From Neobacillus driksii (GTDB lineage Bacteria; Bacillota; Bacilli; Bacillales; Cytobacillaceae): 64,000 bases of DNA. The stretch covers positions 310,001-374,000 of the forward strand of contig NZ_JACCBX010000003.1 of assembly GCF_013409995.1 (NCBI RefSeq), given 5' to 3'. Made by a program: the position numbers and the translations under genes. Positions 10,072-17,500 of this stretch are shown here, piece after piece (position 1 is the first letter of the stretch; each line of letters starts with the position of its first letter). The notes beneath the pieces are model-generated. The model was not told the origin of the DNA, searched no databases, and saw nothing but the letters and a program-made list of their open reading frames with translations.

Positions 10072-10959
10072 TTATTCTTTCACTGCTCCTAACGTCATGC
10101 CGCTTACAATATAACGCTGTATGAAAAAGGAAAATATCATAACAGGAAGACTAAATGAGATGGCCGCCGCTGTCATTGGACCTAAATCAAGATTATACGC
10201 AGTTAAAAATTCTGAAATGCCTACTGTCGCCGTTTTGGCATTCGTACTGGTCATGAGTAACGAGAACAAGAAATCATTCCAAGCTAACATAAAAGTAAAG
10301 ATAGCAGTCGTTGCCAGTCCAGGAAGTGACACCGGAAGAATAATTCTGATAAAGGCCCCGATCCAGCTGCATCCATCCACCCTTGCCGCTTCATCAAATT
10401 CCTTTGGAACCGAGTCAAAAAAACCTATCATTAACCAAATGGCAAATGGTACATTTAAGCTGGTATACACCAAGATTAAAGCAAAATGGGTATCAATCAA
10501 GCCCATACTTTTTATAATCATATACATCGGAATCGCAATACTAATCATTGGTACCATTCTGATCACTAAGGTAAATAACAAAAAGTAACTTCCTGTTATG
10601 GAAGAAAACCTAGAAATTCCATATGCAGCCATGGCACCAAAGAATACGCTTAAAATGGTGCTTGCGCCGGCCGTAATTAAGCTATTAAAAAAATATTTTC
10701 CTATAGGCAAGTAATCTAACATTTTTATATAATTTTCTATCGAAAATCTCGAGGGCCATAAAGTCGGTGGTGCAGTAACTGCCTCGGCGGATGGTTTCAA
10801 CGATGTTAATAGCAGATAGAGATACGGACCTAAGAATAATAAAGCCAGCAAACAGGTGACCACTAATACCATTAGTGTCCATATTTTATGCTTAAAATGA
10901 AAATTAGCAAACCGAACTGGTTTTTCAACGATCGTTTCTTTTATTGGCATGTGGGCCAT
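10072..10959 (-). CDS. Carbohydrate ABC transporter permease (MalG/CUT1 type)
   Basis: This is a 295-residue integral membrane protein with about six transmembrane segments. The EAA loop, which docks the ATPase, reads EFDEAARVDGCSWIGAFIRIILPVSLPG, typical of MalG-like CUT1 permeases. A cytoplasmic N-terminal tail precedes the first membrane span (about 27-50). It begins 23 bases after the companion permease and is followed 75 bases later by the DFA-family enzyme. No ATPase is encoded in the operon, so a shared MsmX-type ATPase elsewhere is inferred. Substrate is inferred from neighbours to be a fructo-oligosaccharide or DFA III. Confidence 0.9.
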   Translation of the reverse strand: MAHMPIKETIVEKPVRFANFHFKHKIWTLMVLVVTCLLALLFLGPYLYLLLTSLKPSAEAVTAPPTLWPSRFSIENYIKMLDYLPIGKYFFNSLITAGASTILSVFFGAMAAYGISRFSSITGSYFLLFTLVIRMVPMISIAIPMYMIIKSMGLIDTHFALILVYTSLNVPFAIWLMIGFFDSVPKEFDEAARVDGCSWIGAFIRIILPVSLPGLATTAIFTFMLAWNDFLFSLLMTSTNAKTATVGISEFLTAYNLDLGPMTAAAISFSLPVMIFSFFIQRYIVSGMTLGAVKE

Positions 10960-10982
10960 GATCTATTTCACCTCTCCTATCA

Positions 10983-11870
10983 TTAATGTGTTCTCCTAGG
11001 TGACCACATTTTTGTAATGAAGAAGGAACTTAGGACTAATAAAATGATGATAAAGATGACGGCCATGGCACTTGACTGCCCCACTTCTCCATAACGGGTC
11101 AATGTCTTATACATATAGGTACTTAGCAGCTCGGAAGAAAAACCTGGTCCTCCTTGCGTTAGCACCCACACAATATCAAATGTTCTTGCAGCATCAATCA
11201 TACGAATTAATAGGGCTACGGTGGCGACTGGGATAAGAGAAGGAAAAGTAATGTAACGGAACTTATGCCATTTATTGGCCCCATCCATATCAGCAGATTC
11301 ATATAAACTAATAGGAATTCCTTTAATACCTGCTAATAGAACGAGCATAATGAAAGGCGTTGTTAACCAGATGTCTGCAATAATCGTAGAATAGAGTGCA
11401 AAACGTGAGTCTGATAACCAGAGTATTTGATGCGGGTCAGAAAGGATTCCAAGTTTATAAAGCCCCCAGTTGATAATGCCGAATTGATCATTAAGCATAA
11501 ATTTCCAAATTATTCCTGTAACTAAAGGTGCCAGCATAAGTGGGCTTAACAATAGAGTCCGAATAAATTGGCTTCCTTTAAAAGCATTGCTGAGAAGCAA
11601 AGCAAGGATAAGCCCTAAGATAAACTCGAAACCCACCGCTACTCCTATATATACCACTGTGTTCCAAAGGGCTTTTAAAAAACGTTCGGAAGTCAACGAG
11701 TTTGTATAGTTTGCAAAACCGACAAATTCTCGTAATGAAGGATTAATGATATCAATCTTATAAAAACTGTCTCTAATTAAAAGAAAAATTGGATAGACCA
11801 GAAATACCAGCATAAAGATCCCAGCAGGAAAGAAAAAGATCGTCGATAACGCCCCATTTTTGAGTCTCAA
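10983..11870 (-). CDS. Carbohydrate ABC transporter permease (MalF/UgpA type)
   Basis: This is a 295-residue permease with about six membrane segments, the first at about 10-30 (IFFFPAGIFMLVFLVYPIFLL). The EAA loop LYESADMDGANKWHKFRYITFPSLIP identifies the CUT1 MalF-like subunit. The start is TTG at 11870 with AAAGGAG eight bases upstream; no better ATG exists nearby. It forms a heterodimer with the product of the following gene and receives substrate from the lipoprotein encoded just upstream. Confidence 0.9.
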   Translation of the reverse strand: MRLKNGALSTIFFFPAGIFMLVFLVYPIFLLIRDSFYKIDIINPSLREFVGFANYTNSLTSERFLKALWNTVVYIGVAVGFEFILGLILALLLSNAFKGSQFIRTLLLSPLMLAPLVTGIIWKFMLNDQFGIINWGLYKLGILSDPHQILWLSDSRFALYSTIIADIWLTTPFIMLVLLAGIKGIPISLYESADMDGANKWHKFRYITFPSLIPVATVALLIRMIDAARTFDIVWVLTQGGPGFSSELLSTYMYKTLTRYGEVGQSSAMAVIFIIILLVLSSFFITKMWSPRRTH

Positions 11871-11910
11871 GAAAACCGCTCCTTTCTATCAAAATGTTAT
11901 TTTTTAGAAC

Positions 11911-11942
11911 CTTTTCATTGAAAAAAATAGTCCAATGAAAAG
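11911..11942 (-). other. Intercistronic stem-loop between binding protein and permease genes
   Basis: Arms CTTTTCATTG and CAATGAAAAG enclose a 12-base loop. It lies in the 93-base gap after the binding-protein gene. Such hairpins commonly stabilise the upstream part of an ABC operon transcript, so that more binding protein is made than permease; that role here is inferred. Confidence 0.6.
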
Positions 11943-11963
11943 ATTCTATTTAAAAATATTATT

Positions 11964-13298
11964 TTACTGTGGCGGTAATAAATCTTTGATTACATCTGCT
12001 GCCCAATCAAGTGCCTCTTGAGGTGTTTTTTCACCTGAAAGTGCATATTGCACGGCTGGAATGAGTGCTTCACTTTCAATTTCTTGCCATTCCTTAATAG
12101 CAGGTCGATTTTGTGTTTGTGGTCCGCTTAATGTCGTCATAAGCGGTTTCAAATGTTCATAGCCCTGCTGCGTACTATAACTTTCAAATACAGATTTTCT
12201 CGCTGCTACGCCCAATGATTTCATAAATAGTTCATTCTTTTCATAAATAAAGTTGAGGTACTCCTTGGCAATCTCCTGTTTTTTGGAAGAACTAGGAATA
12301 ACCTGATACCATGGGCCTGGGACAGCACCTATTCCTGCTTTGCCGCCAATCATTGGAGCACTTCCAACTTTTCCTGCTACCTTTGATTGTTTAGAGTCAT
12401 TTGAAGGGACATAAAAGTGACCCCATGCAAGCATCATCGCAGATTTCCCATTCCAAAATAGCTCAGAAGTTTCAGCAGATGCCATTTCAAGTGCACCTGA
12501 TGGAACCGATTGATCCTTTTTCAAAAGATCAACTAAGAATTGTAAAGAATCAACATACGGTTTCGTATTGACAAGAACTTTACCTTTATCACCAACTACC
12601 AATGGTTTCGCACCTGCTTGGGCTGCATGATCAAGCCAGCTGGCTACTGCATCTCCATTGTTCGCACCAAAGACCGTTGTTCCGTACATATCCACTTTTC
12701 CATCATTATTGGTATCTTTAGTAAAAAACTTGGCAACATCACTATATTCATCCCATGTTGTTGGGGGATGTAGCTCATATCCATACTTCGCTTGGAAATC
12801 AGCTTTGTTCTTTTCATCTTCGAAAAGATCTTTACGGTAGATTAAATTTTTGGCGTTCGTCCATACCGGCATTCCATAAACCTTACTCTGATAACTTCCG
12901 CCTTCTACTAATCCTGGGAATAGATCATTTTTAAGGTCATCTGTCATGAGATCTTCTAACGGTAAAAGTCCGCCAGCTAAAGCAGGAAACCAAAGTATAT
13001 CGATGGTTGCAACATCGAATGCTCCTGCCTGTGAAGCTACCTCAGCCTTAAGTTTGTCATAGACTCCGGTATAGGGAACGGATTCAATTTTAACTCTATA
13101 GCCTGTTTCCGCTTTAAATTCCGCAGCGGTTTCTTTTGCTGCCTTAAAGGCCGGGCTTCCTCCTTCAACAAGAACCGTAATCGTTTTGTTATCACCTTTT
13201 GCTTCGGAACTTCCTGTTTTTTCTCCCGAACAACCCGATAAAAAGAGAGATGATACTAATAATAATGAAACAATTGATAGGATCCCTTTTTTCTTCAC
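11964..13298 (-). CDS. Sugar ABC transporter substrate-binding lipoprotein (CUT1, family 1)
   Basis: This is a 444-residue extracytoplasmic solute-binding protein. The signal peptide ends in lipobox LFLSGC with Cys23, so it is a membrane-anchored lipoprotein. The mature part has the features of SBP_bac_1 proteins: ITVLVEGGSPAFKAAKETA at the start, the hinge-side DVATIDILWFPALA, and a C-terminal region rich in Trp and Gln. It is the first gene of the six-gene operon and has AAGGGGGC before the ATG. Its ligand is unknown from sequence. Because the operon also encodes a DFA III/inulin-type enzyme, DFA III or short inulo-oligosaccharides are the natural candidates. Confidence 0.92.
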   Translation of the reverse strand: MKKKGILSIVSLLLVSSLFLSGCSGEKTGSSEAKGDNKTITVLVEGGSPAFKAAKETAAEFKAETGYRVKIESVPYTGVYDKLKAEVASQAGAFDVATIDILWFPALAGGLLPLEDLMTDDLKNDLFPGLVEGGSYQSKVYGMPVWTNAKNLIYRKDLFEDEKNKADFQAKYGYELHPPTTWDEYSDVAKFFTKDTNNDGKVDMYGTTVFGANNGDAVASWLDHAAQAGAKPLVVGDKGKVLVNTKPYVDSLQFLVDLLKKDQSVPSGALEMASAETSELFWNGKSAMMLAWGHFYVPSNDSKQSKVAGKVGSAPMIGGKAGIGAVPGPWYQVIPSSSKKQEIAKEYLNFIYEKNELFMKSLGVAARKSVFESYSTQQGYEHLKPLMTTLSGPQTQNRPAIKEWQEIESEALIPAVQYALSGEKTPQEALDWAADVIKDLLPPQ

Positions 13299-13414
13299 CG
13301 TAACAAGCCCCCTTAATTATTAAATAAATGATCTATCCCACAAACCATGTTCAGGCCATCTTCTTGGAAGACGAGATAAGGCTGCTATACATTCATTGAT
13401 CATTCTCCTCCATT

Positions 13415-13450
13415 GTTATAATTCTTTTTAAGTATTTGTTAACGGTTACA
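13415..13450 (-). promoter_or_regulatory. Promoter of the DFA/fructan operon with cre-like CcpA site
   Basis: On the minus strand -35 TTAACA (13437-13442) and -10 TATAAC (13415-13420) are 16 bases apart. The palindromic sequence TGTTAACGGTTACA (13437-13450) matches the Bacillus cre consensus TGWAANCGNTNWCA at 13 of 14 positions and overlaps the -35, a layout expected for carbon catabolite repression. The transcript would have a leader of roughly 105 bases before the binding-protein gene. Confidence 0.6.
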
Positions 13451-14239
13451 TATTGAAGTAAATATGCTTAAACTTATATTTCTTATTGCCCCCTCTTTCG
13501 TTTTTATTAAATCTTCTTTACACCTTTATTGTAAGTTCAAATCTATTTTTATAAAATTCTAACTTTTTTAGATAAGGTTATATATATTTAGAACTTTTTT
13601 AAGAGCCCCAGGTCCCCAAATCATCTTTTAAAACCGGAAAAAAAGACATATGCTTCTCAAAGGGAAATCAGGCATTCAGACAATAAAACTATAGATCTAT
13701 TAGTTTTCGTTTGTGATCCAATTGACCGCGATCCAGACTCAGTAGGTGTGTTAAAGTTTGTAAAGAGATTGCAGGAGCAAAATCAAAAAAAGCAATAGAA
13801 TCCTGTCTCTTGCCTCCCCCTTCAGAATATAAAGTAAAACGCTATCACACTGGCAGCGTCCTATTTTTATGATTGTTTAGTAGCCTTTTTTCGCTAACAG
13901 GAGCTGCCAATCACACCTGCACCGATTTTTATTGGAAATAAGGAACGGCCTTTTTATTTATTATAAATATGCTTATTTTGTTTCAAAAACGAAATACTGA
14001 GGTTGTCTCTACTCTAGCTAAACTCACCCGTTACTTGATTAAGAAAAGCTATCCTTCGTTTTTGAAGCATCGCCCCAGTTACTTTAAGTGAAAGTTTTCA
14101 CAATCACTTTTCTTATACTGGGTAAAATCACTATTAAGGCATGCGCGATATATTGTTTAGCTTAAATTTATTTAAATTTGATTATAAAATATTGGGTTTC
14201 TCTACGTTTAAATTACGCAGACGTTTTTCTTAGTAATAT
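13451..14239. other. Gene-poor 0.8-kb stretch with decayed-looking coding traces
   Basis: No intact gene is supported. On the plus strand a start-less frame ending at about 13798 reads IDLLVFVCDPIDRDPDSVG (from about 13691) and looks protein-like, but I do not recognise it. A hairpin with ACGCT / AGCGT arms near 13832-13852 is followed by a T run. The rest is AT-rich. The stretch looks like eroded remnants between two operons rather than a functional gene. Confidence 0.4.
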
Positions 14240-14374
14240 TCATGTTAAATTTAATAAATTATCAACCTCTTGACTGAGATTAATGGTTTCTTCAGCAGTA
14301 AATCCTTTAGTCATTCCGACTGAAATCATTTTTTTTCTAAGCTTTTCAATGCGTTTAATTAAATCTTTATTCAC
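14240..14374 (-). CDS. Spo0E-family aspartyl-phosphate phosphatase-like small protein
   Basis: This is a 44-residue protein with start GTG at 14374 and AAGGGG nine bases upstream. It reads as one helical hairpin: KRIEKLRKKMISVGMTKGFT, a turn, then ETINLSQEVDNLLN. The SQEVD segment corresponds to the SQELD signature of Spo0E/YisI/YnzD-type proteins, in which this motif dephosphorylates Spo0A~P in Bacillus; the Leu-to-Val change is conservative. It is shorter than Spo0E (about 85 residues) but close to the small paralogues. It is an orphan gene between two sugar operons, transcribed on the same strand. A role in tuning sporulation entry is inferred from the family only. Confidence 0.75.
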   Translation of the reverse strand: MNKDLIKRIEKLRKKMISVGMTKGFTAEETINLSQEVDNLLNLT

Positions 14375-14471
14375 AAATATACGCCCCTTATCAAAATTAA
14401 TAAATGATTTTACCAAGTGAAAGCAAATGCAATAAAAAGGTTTTTATTAGAATTTGTCGGCTGCTTGAAAT

Positions 14472-14512
14472 AAAAAGCCTCCAAATATTATTAGTTATTA
14501 TTTGAAGGCTTT
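14472..14512. terminator. Terminator after the large fructanase gene
   Basis: Hairpin arms AAAGCCTCCAAATA and TATTTGAAGGCTTT (one mismatch), with TTTTTATTTC following on the minus strand and TTTAAAAAATA on the plus strand. It lies 45 bases past the stop codon of the 1801-residue gene and ends the operon. Confidence 0.8.
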
Positions 14513-14556
14513 AAAAAATAATAGGTTAATACTGCTTACGTTTTAAAGATTTCTAC

Positions 14557-17500
14557 TTAAGGCTTTTCTTCAATTTGAACTGGAACATTTACATCATCTA
14601 AATTAATGTGGCCCCAGCCACCAGTATGCTTATCGACTACTTGAATATAGAGGTTTTTACCTTTATATTCTGATGCATCCCAAAAGACACGCCGATAGGC
14701 TTCACCATTATGACCAGTGGCTTTCATTAGAATTTCATTTGTTTCTGCATCGACAAGAGCAACATAGAGAAGCTGCTCATCTGCCCCTCCGGAGGTTAAG
14801 AAATCAATTTGACCATCCCCCCCAAGCGTAAAGTTTTCAGATTTTAATATACCTGTAGCTGAATCTCCACCCTGATCAGGGTTAAAGCCCCATAGATGGT
14901 ACCTACTTGGGTCTATCGAAGTTGTTGCCTGCCCGAATGGACCACCCCAGCCCCAATCAATTTTATTTGTAACATGATTATCTGTGAATGTATTTCCTTC
15001 CACAATGGTCCAGCCTGACAAATCACCTGTTTGGAAATCATGATTTGTTAATTCACCATGTGGAATTTCTTCCTGTTCGGATTCATCCCCATAATATGCT
15101 GGGACAACGTCGTCACTATAAGCTGAGCCCATCTCATTTACTTTCATCGATACAATTTTAGCTGTTCCATTTTGACTCCACAGTTCAAATCCTAAAGCGT
15201 CCGCTCTCGTTGGATATGCTCTTGTGGTGATGCTTTTTTCGCCATTAGCATAGGCTTCAATCATGGATCTGTCTAGGAAGATATGAAGCTTTAAATTTTC
15301 CCCATCTAAAGAAAGGGTTCCGGCACTGCTTGTTTTAGCGATGTCAGGATCTAAACTCATTTTAGAAGCATCTACACCAAATTGTTCGGATGATTCATCA
15401 AAATATAAGTTTACTTCTTCTGATGAATCGGACGATTGACGTACTTTAATACCATACTTTTCATCCGAATTCGCTTTAATCTCAAGTGTAATTTCTAGCA
15501 TATCACCTTTGATTTTCGCTAAACGCTTATTCGCTTTTGATATCGTTGAGTTTTTAATATTAATAATTTTTTCACCACGAAGCGTCTCTAATTCCTTAAT
15601 CGGTTCAACTCCGAGCTCACCATTATCCAGCAAAGACAATTCTAAAGGTAAACCAGCGTTATGTGCCCATCCGGCATCATAATGCTGCGCATCCGTTCTT
15701 CTGTCTTGAGCAATGCTAAAAAGAATAGAACGTCCTTGTTCATCAATCATCCCGCTAGGTCCTGTAAAGTGTTCACCATAATCAAATAACTTAGGCTCCT
15801 CATGATCCGGGATAAATTTATTGTTTACTTTGTCCCATGAACCAACCCAATGGAATACATATTTTACGTTATGTTCACTATAGCTTTTGAACCAAGGATT
15901 GATAAAGAAGGCATACTTCTGTTCGCCATTACCATCTTTGCCAATCGGAAGGAACACCGGCAATTCCCATACATCACCTGTTTTCGGATTCGCCTTGGAA
16001 TCTCCAGTAAAGAAAGGACCGACATACTCCCAATTTTCCAAGTTCTTTGATTTGTAAAGTAACGCTGTCCCACCAACATTCTCAATACCAGAACCCACTA
16101 TTTGATACCAAGTATCTCCGTCCTGCCAAACAAACGGATCACGGAATTGACCATACATGACTTTCCCTTCCTCAGCTGGTAAATCAGGCTGTTGGACTGT
16201 GACAGGTTTATCTAGCATTTCCCACTTTTTCAGCATTGGATCTGTTACATCAACAGGCTTAGCTAAGCCTGTCATTTGATTCGGAGTCTTGCTATCATCT
16301 CCTGCGGTAAAAAATAATGCCGGATCACCATTTTTATCAAAAGTTGCCGAACCTGACCATACACCATCTGGTGAAACACCTGAAGGTGCTAAAGCAACAG
16401 GTGCATCTTCCCAATGAACCATGTCATCACTTACGGCGTGACCCCAATGGATTTGGTGCCAATATGGCCCCTGTGGATTATGCTGATAAAAAATATGATA
16501 TTTTCCATTGAAATAAAATGGAGCATGTGGCTCATTCATCCAATGACCTGGTGAAATAAAATGATATTGTGGTCGATAACGATCTCCATCATACACACTT
16601 CGATCGAACGATAAATCTGGACTAGGCAATTGACTATTTTCAAAGCTGTCAATTACTTGAGAATAATTCGTTTTAATTTCTTCATCAGATAATGCTTTAT
16701 TATAGATTTTTAATTCATCGATCATGCCATTAAACATATTAGCCGTGAACGCACTTATTACAGCAGCTGTATTGTGTTTTCCGATTAAAAGATCGTTATC
16801 AGAAGCGGTAATCGTTGCATTTCGCGGAGTATCCACTTCTCCAGCTAGTTCACCATTTAAAAACAATTTCATCTTTTTCGTGTCTTGATCAAAAGTGGCA
16901 GCAATATAAGACCATTGATCTTTTTCAAGGATTTTATCTTCTTTTGCCCACACTTCTTTCCATTCTCCGTTTAGACCTGCTTGAAAGGACCATTTACCAT
17001 GTCGGCCCATTCCTAAAATAAAGCCTTCCCCGCGTGCTTTGTTATGCTGATTAACAATCGCAGAAAGCTGACCTAAATCTCCCCATTCATAGGAACGCGG
17101 TGCCACCCAAGCTTCAATTGTAATGGCATCACTAGGCTGGGCCGATTTTTTTACAGACTGCTTCATATAGGTAGAATACCCATCAAATAAAAGCGCATTA
17201 TTGACAACCCCTTTCCTCCAATGAGGATCGGTAGATGGCTTAAACTTTGCATCATTAAAGACATATTCGACCTTTAAATTTTCATTTTTAACTGTATCAA
17301 GAGCGGTATTCCCTTCATTTTCGTCAAATTTCAAATGACTTAGAATTCCACGGCTTTTTACTTGAAAATCATCGAGGTTTAAATGGCCAAATCCTCCAGG
17401 ATGTTGGTCAACTACTTTAATAAAGACCTGTTCCCCTAAATAGTCTGCCGCATTCCAAGTAACACGATTGTAAGCCTCAGATTCCGGTCCTGTCGCCTTA

